The notes beneath the pieces are model-generated. The model saw only the letters and a list, made by a program, of their open reading frames with translations. It was not told the DNA's origin and did not search any database. Shown in pieces: positions 28,207 to 38,726 of a DNA stretch of 64,000 nt. Every line of letters starts with the position of its first letter. Positions within the stretch are counted from its first letter, which is position 1. This DNA is from Flavobacterium salmonis (GTDB lineage: Bacteria > Bacteroidota > Bacteroidia > Flavobacteriales > Flavobacteriaceae): NCBI RefSeq assembly GCF_903819435.1, contig NZ_CAIJDP010000060.1:248001-312000 (forward strand), read 5' to 3'. Both the position numbers and the translations under genes were made by a program.

Positions 28207-28371
28207 CTCTTCGTATTTAGTTACTTAGCTTTTACTTAAATTTTCTGGCTAATATAAATATTTTTATCTATAAAAAGCATTATAAAAAATAGCTACACTT
28301 TCGCTGGTTCGGGCCAAAATTTATCATAACCACTGATTTTATAAAAATGAAAAAAAAATCAAACTACAAAA

Positions 28372-28401
28372 AAAGCCTGAGAATATGTATTCTCAGGCTT
28401 T
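28372..28401. terminator. terminator after tRNA-Arg
   Basis: A perfect 13-bp stem (aaagcctgagaat / attctcaggcttt) with a 4-base loop and T-rich flanks. It lies 14 bp past the tRNA 3' end on the minus strand. Confidence 0.9.
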
Positions 28402-28415
28402 AAAAAAACTTATAG

Positions 28416-28489
28416 TGACCGCGACAGGGTTCGAACCTGCAACCCTCAGAGTCGAAATCTGATATTCTATCCAGTTGAACTACGCAGTC
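28416..28489 (-). tRNA. tRNA-Arg (anticodon TCG)
   Basis: A 74-nt cloverleaf. The acceptor stem GACTGCG pairs with CGCGGTC (one G-T). The anticodon stem TCAGA/TCTGA encloses the loop TTTCGAC with anticodon TCG, which reads CGA. The T-loop has the standard GGTTCGAACCC. CCA is not encoded. It lies between the yqeY-like gene and the accessory patch, and its 3' side is a plausible integration site. Confidence 0.95.
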
Positions 28490-28530
28490 AGTATTGTAAT
28501 AATTTAGATTGTATTATCTTAATTATTAAT

Positions 28531-28980
28531 TTAAACTAATAATTTTTTCACAATTGCAGAAATGGTTTTTCCTTCGGCAGTTCCGCCCAATTGAGCAGAC
28601 GCCAATCCCATTACTTTGCCCATTGAAGCAATACCTGAAGCTCCGGTTTCAGCAATAATCTTAGCGATAATGCCTTCAACTTCTTCTTCACTTAACTGAG
28701 CTGGTAAAAACTTCTCGATTACCGCAACCTGAGCCAATTCTGGTTCAGCTAAATCAGGACGGTTTTGCTCTGTAAAAATTCGAGCACTTTCTTTACGTGT
28801 TTTAACTAATCTCTGAAGTAATTTAATTTCTTCATCTTCTGACAATTCTTCTTTAGAACCAGATGCAGTTGAAGCTAATAATAATTCAGATTTAATGGCT
28901 CTTAATGACTCTAATGCTACTGTATCTTTTGCTTTCATGGCAGTTTTAATCTCATCCATGATTTGTACTTGTAAACTCAT
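28531..28980 (-). CDS. GatB/YqeY domain protein
   Basis: A 149-residue soluble helical protein with the family start SLQVQIMDEIKTAMKAKDTVALESLRAIKSE and the C-terminal tail ASMGKVMGLASAQLGGTAEGKTISAIVKKLL. The domain is shared with the tRNA-binding tail of GatB amidotransferase. The stand-alone protein's role is not established. It lies after the ftsZ terminator, so it has its own transcript. Confidence 0.92.
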   Translation of the reverse strand: MSLQVQIMDEIKTAMKAKDTVALESLRAIKSELLLASTASGSKEELSEDEEIKLLQRLVKTRKESARIFTEQNRPDLAEPELAQVAVIEKFLPAQLSEEEVEGIIAKIIAETGASGIASMGKVMGLASAQLGGTAEGKTISAIVKKLLV

Positions 28981-29131
28981 CTTTAATTATTTTATTTAAA
29001 TAAGCTTAGTTGATGCTTATCCTATTCATTTGGATTTGTTTTGACTTGGTTTGCACTGAATTAATAGATCCATTTTCAATATTTTTAAATAGCTATTCAA
29101 AAAGTCAAATTCTAAATTCTGTGCGAAGATA

Positions 29132-29169
29132 AAAAAAATAACCCGAAAATTAAATCCAATTTTCGGGCT
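29132..29169 (-). terminator. terminator of the division/wall cluster after ftsZ
   Basis: A 10-bp stem (cccgaaaatt / aattttcggg) is followed on the minus strand by a run of eight T, 25 bp past the ftsZ stop. It marks the end of the mraZ-ftsZ transcript. Confidence 0.9.
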
Positions 29170-29193
29170 ATCCAAATATTATGATTTTTAAAA

Positions 29194-31179
29194 CTAATCT
29201 ACGTTGTCGTGTAAGAAAGAATTATTTGAACGCAATTGCAAATCATTATTACTATCTGTTCCGACTGAGATTCTGGAATTAGTATTATTTGACTGTGAAT
29301 TAGACAAATCGATTCCTAATCTTTTGTAAGCAGGCTCTTTTTCAAGCTCATCAATTCTCGAAACGTTATTATGAAATTTATAATTAAATTCTTTTAATTT
29401 CTTTCTTCTTTCCTCAGCTCTTAAGCGCAGAGTTTCTTCAATTGTCAATTCCAGAGGAGAAATTTCTGAAGTCGTTGTAAAATCAGGTTGGCTTTCAAAA
29501 TCACCTCTTGGTTTCAATGTGATATTTAATTCTTCCGGAACTACATTTTCTATCACTTTTTCAACTGGTTTTGAACCCATTAAATCATTCTCAACCTCCA
29601 TATATTCTTCCAGTGAATATTTGATGATTCCATTTTCAGAAAGTTCTGTTACCGGCACAAATGAAACTGGCTCGTTTACTTTTATATTACGAGTCTCATT
29701 TGTCAATTCAAATAAAATTTTATTATCCTCAACAACCAGCGGTGCTTTTTTCACTTCAGGTTCAGCTCTAAAAAGTGGCAAATCAAAAGAAAAAGCAGTC
29801 TGCTCTTGTCTTTCGAAAACTCTTTGCTCAACTTGTTTCGTTTCCTGAAAAGATTGCACTTCCGGACTTGAAATAGTAAAATCAATATCTGTAATTGGTG
29901 AAACGATTTCAAAAGTTACATCAAGATTTTTGATAAACTCTGACATCACCACTAATTCTTCCTGATTAATTGTTGGTGTAACTACCGGAGCAACTGGGGT
30001 TTGTACCACAGGAGCAACAACCGGATCTTCCATCAAATCAAAAACAATTTTTTCCTCTGATTTTATTACTGGTGTTTCAGTATTTAAATCAAAAGAAGCA
30101 AGAGACCTGTTTGTCAGATTATGAACACTTCTTTGCTCATCTTCTAAGGTATGAATAATTTTTTTAGGCTCAGTATTTACTATTTCGTTTTGTTGTTCAA
30201 CATCAAAACCTGTAGCAATAATAGTTACAGCAATAGCTTCACCAAGAGTTTCGTCTTCACCAACTCCCATGATAATATTAGCATTATAACCTGCTTCTGC
30301 CTGAATATGATCATTGATTTCTCCTATTTCATCAAGCGTTATTTCATTAGATCCAGAAACGATAAGCAACAATACGTTTTTGGCTCCTGTAATTTTATTA
30401 TCATTTAACAATGGAGAATCTAATGCAGACACTATAGCATCTTTAGCTCTATTGTCACCCTCTGAAACTGCTGATCCCATAATAGCGGTTCCGCTGTTTG
30501 CCAAAACCGTTCTGGCATCACGTAAATCGATATTTTGAGTATAATGATGCGTAATTACTTCGGCGATTCCTCTTGAGGCTGTTGCCAAAACTTCATCCGC
30601 TTTTGAGAATCCTGCTTTAAAACCAAGATTTCCGTATACTTCTCTTAATTTATTATTATTGATTACAATTAGCGAATCAACCTGCTTACGTAATTTTTCA
30701 ATTCCTATAAGCGCTTGTTCCTGACGTACCTTCCCTTCAAACTGAAAAGGAATTGTAACGATACCTACCGTTAAGATTTCTCTTTCTTTTGATAATTGTG
30801 CTATAACAGGAGCAGCACCCGTACCGGTTCCACCACCCATACCCGCAGTAATAAATACCATTTTAGTACCACGATCAAGCATCTTTTCGATATCAGCGAT
30901 ACTTTCAATAGCCGATTGTTGTCCTACATCAGGATTTGCACCTGCTCCAAGACCTTCTGTTAAATTTACTCCTAACTGAATTTTGTTAGGTACCGAACTA
31001 TTTTGAAGTGCTTGTGAATCTGTATTACAAACGATGAAATCAACACCCTTAATACCTTGTTTAAACATATGATTGATAGCATTGCTACCGCCTCCACCTA
31101 CACCTATTACTTTGATAACATTTGATTGGTTTTTTGGTAAATCAAATGAAATACTTCCAAATTCTGAGTTGCTCATCAT
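29194..31179 (-). CDS. ftsZ: cell division GTPase FtsZ
   Basis: About 661 residues, long for FtsZ because of an extended C-terminal linker. The GTPase domain (~20-340) has GVGGGGSNAINHM and the tubulin signature GGGTGTGA. The long linker is acidic and Pro/Val-rich, and the end SFLHDNVD is a likely partner-binding peptide. It polymerises into the Z-ring at midcell. I chose the ATG pair at 31179/31176 (MMSNSEFGSISFDLP) over 31236, because the conserved Bacteroidota N-terminus starts there. ftsA lies upstream after a 73-bp gap. Confidence 0.98.
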   Translation of the reverse strand: MMSNSEFGSISFDLPKNQSNVIKVIGVGGGGSNAINHMFKQGIKGVDFIVCNTDSQALQNSSVPNKIQLGVNLTEGLGAGANPDVGQQSAIESIADIEKMLDRGTKMVFITAGMGGGTGTGAAPVIAQLSKEREILTVGIVTIPFQFEGKVRQEQALIGIEKLRKQVDSLIVINNNKLREVYGNLGFKAGFSKADEVLATASRGIAEVITHHYTQNIDLRDARTVLANSGTAIMGSAVSEGDNRAKDAIVSALDSPLLNDNKITGAKNVLLLIVSGSNEITLDEIGEINDHIQAEAGYNANIIMGVGEDETLGEAIAVTIIATGFDVEQQNEIVNTEPKKIIHTLEDEQRSVHNLTNRSLASFDLNTETPVIKSEEKIVFDLMEDPVVAPVVQTPVAPVVTPTINQEELVVMSEFIKNLDVTFEIVSPITDIDFTISSPEVQSFQETKQVEQRVFERQEQTAFSFDLPLFRAEPEVKKAPLVVEDNKILFELTNETRNIKVNEPVSFVPVTELSENGIIKYSLEEYMEVENDLMGSKPVEKVIENVVPEELNITLKPRGDFESQPDFTTTSEISPLELTIEETLRLRAEERRKKLKEFNYKFHNNVSRIDELEKEPAYKRLGIDLSNSQSNNTNSRISVGTDSNNDLQLRSNNSFLHDNVD

Positions 31180-31252
31180 CTTTTTGGTTTTGAAATTCTT
31201 ATTTAATACATTTTTTACTTCTTGACTTGGGGCCAATAGTAATTCCTTTTCT

Positions 31253-32662
31253 TTATTCTGCGTTATCTAAAAAATCTTTTATTTTATCGACATATCTGTC
31301 AAAAAATGATCTTCTGATTTTTATTTCGGTAGATTCTTCTACAACAACATTATTTTTAACTTCTCTTGGTTGTTCAATAGTTTCAACTCTTTCAACGTAG
31401 TTTTCTTCAACTTCGTATCGCTGTTGCGTTACCGGAGGAACATTTCTGTAAACCACCCTTGGCTGCTCATTTACAACCTCCATTCTAACAGCGCTTTGCG
31501 TACTGTTTTCAATACTGTTCATTACTAATCCAACAGCAGTTGCAAATAACGGACTAGAGATTTCTTCACTTGAATTACCTGCTAAATGCTCGTTTGGATA
31601 TCCAATTCTGGTATCCATCCCTGTGATATATTCTACTAACTGCTTAATGTGTTTTAACTGGGCTCCTCCGCCTGTAAGCACAATCCCGGCAATTAATTTT
31701 TTACGTGGATCTTCATGCCCGTAAGCTTTAATTTCAGCAAAAACCTGTTCTATTATTTCTACAACACGAGCGTGGATAATTTTAGATAGATTTTTAAGCG
31801 AAATCTCTTTTGGCTCTCTTCCTCTTAAACCCGGAATAGAAACAATTTCGTTATCTTTATTTTCTCCCGGCCATGCTGAACCGAATTTTATTTTTAAAAG
31901 TTCTGCCTGCTTTTCAATAATCGAACAGCCTTCTTTTATGTCTTCTGTAATTACATTTCCTCCAAAAGGAATAACTGCAGTGTGACGAATAATACCATCC
32001 TTAAAAATGGCTAAATCTGTTGTTCCGCCACCGATATCGATAAGTGCCACACCAGCTTCTTTTTCTTCCTGACTTAAAACAGCATCTGCAGAAGCTAATG
32101 GTTCTAAAGTCAATCCTGATAATTCAATTCCCGAGCTCTGAATACATCTTCCAACATTTCTAATTGAAGATGCTTGTCCTACTACAACGTGAAAGCTTGA
32201 TTCCAGTCTTCCGCCGTACATTCCAATTGGCTCTTTTATCTCAGATTGTCCATCGATTTTAAATTCCTGAGGCAAAACGTGAATGATTTCCTCTCCCGGC
32301 AACATAGCCAGTTTATTTACCTGATCAATCAAAAGCTGAATGTCTTTTTCGCCAATCACTTCCTCAGGATTACTACGGCTAATATAATCTGTATGCTGTA
32401 TACTTCTAATGTGTTGTCCGGCAATCCCTACAACTACATCCTTAATTTTGTACCCTGAATTATTTTCGGCTTCCAGAATAGCTTGCTGAATGGATTGAAT
32501 GGTCTGCGTGATGTTATTTACAACACCTCTCGCAACACCCAGACTTTTGGATTTACCAATACCCAGAATTTCCAATTTCCCATACTCATTCTTCTTGCCT
32601 ATCATGGCAACTATTTTTGTTGTTCCAATATCTAGACCTACTGCAATGTTATCTTTTTCCAT
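31253..32662 (-). CDS. ftsA: cell division protein FtsA
   Basis: A 469-residue actin-fold ATPase. Phosphate loops are visible (VGLDIGTTKIVAMIG and GVALIDIGGGTTDLAIF), as is the adenosine motif GIVLTGGGAQL. The C-terminus is extended and ends in a probable amphipathic membrane-targeting helix (RRSFFDRYVDKIKDFLDNAE). It tethers FtsZ to the membrane. It lies 6 bp after ftsQ. Confidence 0.97.
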   Translation of the reverse strand: MEKDNIAVGLDIGTTKIVAMIGKKNEYGKLEILGIGKSKSLGVARGVVNNITQTIQSIQQAILEAENNSGYKIKDVVVGIAGQHIRSIQHTDYISRSNPEEVIGEKDIQLLIDQVNKLAMLPGEEIIHVLPQEFKIDGQSEIKEPIGMYGGRLESSFHVVVGQASSIRNVGRCIQSSGIELSGLTLEPLASADAVLSQEEKEAGVALIDIGGGTTDLAIFKDGIIRHTAVIPFGGNVITEDIKEGCSIIEKQAELLKIKFGSAWPGENKDNEIVSIPGLRGREPKEISLKNLSKIIHARVVEIIEQVFAEIKAYGHEDPRKKLIAGIVLTGGGAQLKHIKQLVEYITGMDTRIGYPNEHLAGNSSEEISSPLFATAVGLVMNSIENSTQSAVRMEVVNEQPRVVYRNVPPVTQQRYEVEENYVERVETIEQPREVKNNVVVEESTEIKIRRSFFDRYVDKIKDFLDNAE

Positions 32663-32668
32663 TTTCTA

Positions 32669-33391
32669 TTATTTTGTGCAAACTACTTGTTCCGTAAACC
32701 TGAGATCAATTTTATTGTATTTATATAACGAACTATCTAAAACTGCTTTTTGAAAAAAGGCTTTATAATTCCTGAATTTTTCATCAACATTCATCGTTCT
32801 TCCAAAATCAATGATGTAATTGTAATTTCTATTAAACATTTTTAAGCTGCCATTAGGCATAATTTCGATTGCAATGATGTTTTTTTTCAAAAACGCATCG
32901 TCATAAATTGTGCGAAATAGGGCAGCTAAATCTTCGTTATTTTTTTTATTTATTGTTCCCGAAACAAGAGGAACACGCGCTGTAAAATTGTCTGACAAAG
33001 GCATTTTATTTCCCTCATAGTCAATATAGAAAGAGCCTGCACCATCATAAACTCTTACTATCGGTGTTCTCTGTTTTACCCGCGCTTTTAGAACTCCATC
33101 GATACTTACAAAAACATCTGACTTTTCAATCATCTCTTGCGTATCAAGGGTTTTTTCTATTTTATTCAAATCTAACTCATCTTTTCGGATACTGGAAGCG
33201 TCTCTTTTATTTTCTATCAACAATTTATTAACCGTTTCAGGCTTCACAAAAAGCATATTATCTCCTACAAAAACCACCATGGATTTCTTCAGTTTTCGAT
33301 CTCCGTTTCGATGTTGCGCAAACGAATACAGAAACAAAACAAGTCCGAAAATAAGTACTAATCTTATGTTTGTCCAGTTAAATATTTTCAT
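32669..33391 (-). CDS. ftsQ: cell division protein FtsQ
   Basis: A 240-residue protein with an N-terminal transmembrane helix (IRLVLIFGLVLFLYSF), then a POTRA-like and beta domain (MSFVGDN-like start, IEKSDVFVSIDGVLKARVKQRTPIVRV). It links FtsBL and FtsWI in the divisome. Its first 14 bp overlap the end of murC, the classic murC-ftsQ arrangement. Sequence conservation in this family is low, so position in the cluster is the main evidence. Confidence 0.88.
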   Translation of the reverse strand: MKIFNWTNIRLVLIFGLVLFLYSFAQHRNGDRKLKKSMVVFVGDNMLFVKPETVNKLLIENKRDASSIRKDELDLNKIEKTLDTQEMIEKSDVFVSIDGVLKARVKQRTPIVRVYDGAGSFYIDYEGNKMPLSDNFTARVPLVSGTINKKNNEDLAALFRTIYDDAFLKKNIIAIEIMPNGSLKMFNRNYNYIIDFGRTMNVDEKFRNYKAFFQKAVLDSSLYKYNKIDLRFTEQVVCTK

Positions 33392-34727
33392 TCAGCATCT
33401 TTTTAATTGAAGGTACCATTTCACCAATATCACCAGCCCCTATTGTCACAATTATTGGCGCATCACTGGTTTTAACAGCAGCCAATAAATCTTCTTTAGC
33501 AACAATTCTTTTGTTCGAATTTGTCATTTTTTCCAACAGCCAGGACGATGTAATTCCTTCCATTGGTAATTCTCGTGCCGGATATATATCCATTAATAGT
33601 ACATCATCAAATTGAGACAGGCTTTCAGCAAACCCATCAGCAAAATCCCTTGTGCGGCTGAATAAGTGCGGCTGAAAAACAGCCAGTACTTTTTTACCCG
33701 GATACAACTCCCTAACTGCCTGATGAACAGCATTTATTTCTGTTGGATGATGTGCATAATCATCAATATATACTAATTTATCAGTCTTAATCTGATAAGA
33801 AAAACGTCTTCTGATTCCATTAAATGAAGCAAGTGCTTTTGCAATAGAATCTGTAGGCGTACCATAAGTTCTTGACATTGCAATAGCCATTAATGCATTC
33901 ATCAAATTGTGTTTTCCGGGCAAGCCAAAACGCAGATCCTTCATTATTTCTGATGGAGTCTGAACATCAAAAACATAACTTCCGTCTTCAATTCGAACAT
34001 TGTAAGCTTTATACACAGCATTTTCATTTATGGCGCATTGAACACCATTTAGAGGCAACTCTTTTGTTATAAACAGCTTATTTACATCTTCGACTTTAGA
34101 AGCAAATTCAACAAACGAAGCTTCAATTGCATCACTTGTACCATAAATATCCAAATGATCGGCATCCATAGAAGTTATACAGGCTATATCCGGATGAAGG
34201 TGCAAAAATGACCTGTCAAATTCATCTGCTTCTACAACTGTAACTGTCTTTCCTGTTCCAATCAAATTGGAATTGTAATTCTCAACAATTCCGCCTACAA
34301 AAGCTGTAACATCCGCACCGCTTTCATATAAAATATGCCCTAAAATACTGGATGTTGTTGTTTTACCGTGTGTTCCGGCCACTGCAAAACTAAAAGTATC
34401 TCTGGTAATAATTCCTAAAACCTCAGCACGCTTTTTAACTTCGTACTGTCTTTCTATAAAATAATTCCATTCTGAATGGGTTATAGGAACAGCAGGTGTA
34501 AAAATGACTAATGTATTTTCTACAAAATAATCCCCCTGAATCAAATTAATATTATCCTCAAAATGAATATCGATACCACTCTCCATCAATTCATTTGTTA
34601 GCATTGATGGTGTCTTATCGTAACCTGAAACTTTTTTCCCGATATATTTAAAATAACGGGCCAAAGCACTCATACCGATTCCTCCGATGCCAATAAAATA
34701 AACGTTTTGTATTTGATTTAAATTCAT
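33378..34727 (-). CDS. murC: UDP-N-acetylmuramate-L-alanine ligase
   Basis: A 449-residue Mur ligase. The N-terminal dinucleotide-like motif is GIGGIGMSALARYF, the ATP P-loop is AGTHGKTTTSSILGH, and the third-domain motif is YIDDYAHHPTEI. It adds the first L-Ala to UDP-MurNAc in the cytoplasm. murG lies 142 bp upstream and ftsQ overlaps downstream. Confidence 0.98.
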   Translation of the reverse strand: MNLNQIQNVYFIGIGGIGMSALARYFKYIGKKVSGYDKTPSMLTNELMESGIDIHFEDNINLIQGDYFVENTLVIFTPAVPITHSEWNYFIERQYEVKKRAEVLGIITRDTFSFAVAGTHGKTTTSSILGHILYESGADVTAFVGGIVENYNSNLIGTGKTVTVVEADEFDRSFLHLHPDIACITSMDADHLDIYGTSDAIEASFVEFASKVEDVNKLFITKELPLNGVQCAINENAVYKAYNVRIEDGSYVFDVQTPSEIMKDLRFGLPGKHNLMNALMAIAMSRTYGTPTDSIAKALASFNGIRRRFSYQIKTDKLVYIDDYAHHPTEINAVHQAVRELYPGKKVLAVFQPHLFSRTRDFADGFAESLSQFDDVLLMDIYPARELPMEGITSSWLLEKMTNSNKRIVAKEDLLAAVKTSDAPIIVTIGAGDIGEMVPSIKKMLNENI

Positions 34728-34869
34728 TTCAATTTTAATTTTGAGCTATTTACATAATTAAAAAACTAGTAATTAAGCTTTTGTGTTTTCTTTATTTAAT
34801 AACTCAAAACGCCTAAAAATAACGTTCTGATTTGTTTTTCGTGTTGTATAATTATAGTTTAAAGTTATA

Positions 34870-35955
34870 TTATAACAACTTTATAATTTCATTTACAATA
34901 ATTTTTGTCGCATTTGGCTTAGCTAGTTTTTTAATATTTTCGCTTAATTGTTTTTGTTTACCCTGATCTTTTATTAAAGCTTCAAAAATAATATTAAACT
35001 GAGTTTCCAATTCTGTTTCTTTCAGTAAAATTGCTCCTTTTGCATCTACAATAGCCTGAGCATTCTTAGTTTGATGGTCTTCAGCTACATTTGGAGACGG
35101 AATAAAAATTACTGGCTTCCCAACAATACATAATTCCGATACCGATGATGCTCCTGCACGGGAAACAATTACATCTGCAGCAGCGTAAACAAAATCCATT
35201 CTTTCAACAAAATCAACCACTATTATATTTGACTGATTGTGTTTTTTATAATCCTCAAAATATAATTTTCCACACTGCCAAATCAACTGAATATCTTGCG
35301 AAACAAAATTTTGCAATTCTTTTTCAACTAACTGATTAATTCTTCTGGCACCTAAGCTTCCTCCTAAAATCAATAATGTTTTTTTATTAGGATCTAAACC
35401 GTAATAAGAAATCGCTTCTTTTCTTTTACTATCAATATCAATTAAATCCTGACGAACAGGGTTTCCCGTAAGAACTATTTTTTCTTTTGGAAAAAATCGC
35501 TCTAGATTTTCATATGCAACACAAATTGCATTTGCTTTTTTGCTTAGCAATTTATTTGTTATCCCCGGAAACGAATTCTGTTCCTGAATTACTGTAGGTA
35601 TCCCTGCCGAACCAGCTGCCTGCAGTAAAGGTCCGCTCGCAAAACCACCTGTTCCTATTACCACGTTTGGCTTAAACTGTTTGATAATTCTTCTTGACTC
35701 TAATAAACTAGATGCTAATTTTAAAGGAAACATCAAATTTTGCAATGTCAGTTTTCTTTGTAAACCAGCAATCCAAAGCCCTTTTATTTCGTAACCTGCC
35801 TGAGGCACTTTTTGCATTTCCATTTTATCCTTGGCACCTACAAAAAGAAACTGGGCATCAGGAAATTGTAATTTTAACTCGTTTGCAATCGCAATTGCAG
35901 GATAAATATGTCCTCCTGTCCCTCCACCACTTAGTATGAATTTATACTTTGTCAT
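34870..35955 (-). CDS. murG: MurG GlcNAc transferase
   Basis: A 361-residue GT28 glycosyltransferase with the N-terminal glycine loop [18 protein letters not shown], the middle [10 protein letters not shown], and the donor-binding segment [23 protein letters not shown]. It makes lipid II from lipid I on the inner face of the membrane. It has normal family length and lies 46 bp after ftsW. Confidence 0.98.
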   Translation of the reverse strand: MTKYKFILSGGGTGGHIYPAIAIANELKLQFPDAQFLFVGAKDKMEMQKVPQAGYEIKGLWIAGLQRKLTLQNLMFPLKLASSLLESRRIIKQFKPNVVIGTGGFASGPLLQAAGSAGIPTVIQEQNSFPGITNKLLSKKANAICVAYENLERFFPKEKIVLTGNPVRQDLIDIDSKRKEAISYYGLDPNKKTLLILGGSLGARRINQLVEKELQNFVSQDIQLIWQCGKLYFEDYKKHNQSNIIVVDFVERMDFVYAAADVIVSRAGASSVSELCIVGKPVIFIPSPNVAEDHQTKNAQAIVDAKGAILLKETELETQFNIIFEALIKDQGKQKQLSENIKKLAKPNATKIIVNEIIKLL

Positions 35956-36001
35956 ATTATTTTAAAGGCTATAGTATTTAAAACTATTCTCTTTTTAAAT
36001 T

Positions 36002-37315
36002 TTACTTATTCAATACCGCATTCATTGGATTTCTGGAATTATCTTCAATAGAATACCTCAATCCTTCTTCTTCATAAATTTCATCGGCCGGCAAATCTTC
36101 TTCAGCCAATTCTTTATCTATTAATCGTTGAAGTGCTTCTTTTCGTTTTTCCTTCTCTTCCCTTTCTTCTGCAATTTCTTCTTCTTTTTTGGTCACACTT
36201 ATAATAATTCCAAGAGCAAAACAAGTCATCCAAATCGAACTACCTCCACTACTTATCAGTGGAAGCGTTTGCCCTGTAACCGGTAATAATTCGACCGCAA
36301 CAGCCATATTGATCATTGCCTGAAATATCATCGGAAAACCAAGTCCAACAACAACTAATTTTCCAAACAAAGTATTTGCTTTATGAGATGCAATTACAAA
36401 TCGGAATAACAGCAACAGATACAAAATCAATATTGAAACTCCCCCAACTAAACCATATTCTTCAACTATAATAGCATAAATAAAATCGGAAGATGATTGC
36501 GGTAAAAAGTTTTTCTGAACACTTTTACCTGGTCCTAAACCACCTAATCTTCCTGAAGCGATCGCAATTTTTGCTTTTTCGATTTGATAATCATCTTCAT
36601 CAGGTTTATCTGTTGTAAAATTCATAATACGACTTTCCCAAGTCGATACCCTGCTGAAGAATCTTGAATCCGGAAAAGCTTTCGCCACCAAAAGAAAAAA
36701 TACCAACATTGCAATTCCTGAGCCAATAATAAAACCGATATATTTTAATGGATATTTACCAATGAAAGTCAGCATCATAACCATACAAAAAATCAACGCT
36801 GTTGTCGAAAAGTTTGCCGGTAAAATAAGCGCCAATGTGATAAAAACCGGTAACCAAAGCTGTATTAATGAAACCTGAAAAGGTTCGTTTTCTTCTTTGG
36901 TTTTTGACAAGTAACGTGCCACGAAAATAAAAAGAACAATAGAAGCTAAAGTTGAAGTCTGAAAGGTGATCCCAATAAATGGTACCTGAATCCAACGACT
37001 TGCATTTGCTCCGGCAATTACAGTTCCTTTTAACAAAGTATAAAGTAATAAAAACCAGACTACAGGCAATGCTATTTTTGATATAGCCCTGAAATAATGA
37101 TACGGCACTTTGTGCACCCAATAAATGATCAAAAATCCAATACAAATATGCGCCAGATGTTTTACAAGATACCCTAAAGTATTTCCCGTTCCATGACCTA
37201 TATAAGCTAAATTACTACTCGCACTAAAAACAGGCATAAACGAAAACAATGCCAATAAAGCCACAAATGACCATATTACCCTATCTCCTTTTAATTTGTT
37301 AACCAGCTCTTTCAT
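36002..37315 (-). CDS. ftsW: lipid II polymerase FtsW
   Basis: A 437-residue SEDS protein with about ten transmembrane helices and the signature PVTGQTLPLISSGGSS near the C-terminal side. A charged cytoplasmic tail rich in Glu and Lys follows. It polymerises septal glycan together with the FtsI transpeptidase. The ATG at 37315 was chosen, since the alternative two codons upstream is GTG. Confidence 0.97.
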   Translation of the reverse strand: MKELVNKLKGDRVIWSFVALLALFSFMPVFSASSNLAYIGHGTGNTLGYLVKHLAHICIGFLIIYWVHKVPYHYFRAISKIALPVVWFLLLYTLLKGTVIAGANASRWIQVPFIGITFQTSTLASIVLFIFVARYLSKTKEENEPFQVSLIQLWLPVFITLALILPANFSTTALIFCMVMMLTFIGKYPLKYIGFIIGSGIAMLVFFLLVAKAFPDSRFFSRVSTWESRIMNFTTDKPDEDDYQIEKAKIAIASGRLGGLGPGKSVQKNFLPQSSSDFIYAIIVEEYGLVGGVSILILYLLLLFRFVIASHKANTLFGKLVVVGLGFPMIFQAMINMAVAVELLPVTGQTLPLISSGGSSIWMTCFALGIIISVTKKEEEIAEEREEKEKRKEALQRLIDKELAEEDLPADEIYEEEGLRYSIEDNSRNPMNAVLNK

Positions 37316-37394
37316 AATCACTTTTATTTCAGGTTTCTCTTGCCTCAGGTTTTAAGTTTCTTCATAAAGTAAAACTAAAACTTGAAACTTTTTT

Positions 37395-38726
37395 TTACAA
37401 GTTGTGCACCGCTTGTTTAAATTGTTTTCCTCTTTCTTCGTAGTTTTCGAATAAATCAAAACTTGCGCAGGCTGGGGACAATAAAACAGCATCTCCTTTT
37501 TCAGTTAATCGTTGTGCTGTTTTTACGGCGTCATTCATATTATTCACTTCAACCATGATATCCACCACGTTACCAAAAGCTTCGATAATTTTTCGATTAT
37601 CAATTCCTAAGCAAATAATTGCTTTTACTTTTTCACGAACTAATGACATTAATTCGTTATAATCATTTCCTTTATCAACACCACCTACAATCCAGACAGT
37701 TGGAACATTCATACTGTCTAATGCAAAAAAAGTAGCGTTTACATTTGTTGCTTTTGAGTCATTTATGTATTGTACATTCTGAATTTTAAGAACTTTTTCT
37801 AAACGGTGTTCAACACCTTGAAAATTTGATAAACTTTCTCGAATTGTTGCTTTTCTAATTTGCATCAACTTTGCTACAGAGCTTGCTGCCATTGCATTTT
37901 TTAAATTATGTTTTCCTTCTAACGCAATGTATTCTGTTTCCATTGTAAACTCTTCGTTGTTGATGTTTATTTCCATTTTGTTATTTTTTATGTAAGCTCC
38001 TTCACCGAATTGTTTAGATAATGAAAAAGGAATTAATTTTGCTTTTGTTTTATTATTTTTCAACCACTCTGTGATTGCCTCATCATCTGCATCGTAAATA
38101 AGATAATCGTTTTCGGTCTGATTCATTGTTATTCTGAACTTTGAATCAATATAATTTTGATATTTATATTCGTAACGATCTAAATGATCCGGGCTAATAT
38201 TGGTTATAATTGCTATATCTGGCCTGTATTCTATTATTCCATCAAGCTGAAAACTGCTTAATTCCAGCACATAGGCATCGTATTTATTTTCTGCTACCTG
38301 CCAGGCGAAACTTTTTCCTATATTCCCTCCCAAACCAACATTTAAACCTGCTGATTTTAGCAAGTGATGCGTTAGCATTGTTGTGGTCGTTTTACCATTA
38401 CTTCCGGTAATTCCAATTGTCAATGCTTCTGTAAAAGGTTTGGCAAATTCTATTTCCGAAATCACTTTAACTCCAGCTGCAATAAGCTTTTTTACTATCG
38501 GGGATTTTTCAGGAATTCCCGGGCTCTTCATTACTACATCGGCATTCAGAATTAAATCTTCAGTATGCTGTTCCTCTTCCCATGCAATTTTATTAATGAT
38601 AAGAACTTCTTTATAACTTTCTTTTATCTTTCCAAAATCAGATACAAAAACATCATATCCTTTTTTCTTTCCGAGGATAGCAGTACCTACACCACTTTCT
38701 CCCCCTCCTAAAACCACCAGCCTCAT
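37395..38726 (-). CDS. murD: UDP-MurNAc-L-Ala:D-Glu ligase
   Basis: A 443-residue Mur ligase with the N-terminal VVLGGGESGVGTAIL, the P-loop GITGSNGKTTTTMLTH, and the third-domain stretch YINDSKATNVNATFFAL. It adds D-glutamate. Its ATG directly abuts the mraY stop, with no gap. Confidence 0.98.
   Translation of the reverse strand: MRLVVLGGGESGVGTAILGKKKGYDVFVSDFGKIKESYKEVLIINKIAWEEEQHTEDLILNADVVMKSPGIPEKSPIVKKLIAAGVKVISEIEFAKPFTEALTIGITGSNGKTTTTMLTHHLLKSAGLNVGLGGNIGKSFAWQVAENKYDAYVLELSSFQLDGIIEYRPDIAIITNISPDHLDRYEYKYQNYIDSKFRITMNQTENDYLIYDADDEAITEWLKNNKTKAKLIPFSLSKQFGEGAYIKNNKMEININNEEFTMETEYIALEGKHNLKNAMAASSVAKLMQIRKATIRESLSNFQGVEHRLEKVLKIQNVQYINDSKATNVNATFFALDSMNVPTVWIVGGVDKGNDYNELMSLVREKVKAIICLGIDNRKIIEAFGNVVDIMVEVNNMNDAVKTAQRLTEKGDAVLLSPACASFDLFENYEERGKQFKQAVHNL

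Noticed and set aside
36756..37145. Second reading frame inside ftsW
   Set aside because: Out-of-frame shadow of ftsW on the same strand with no start context.
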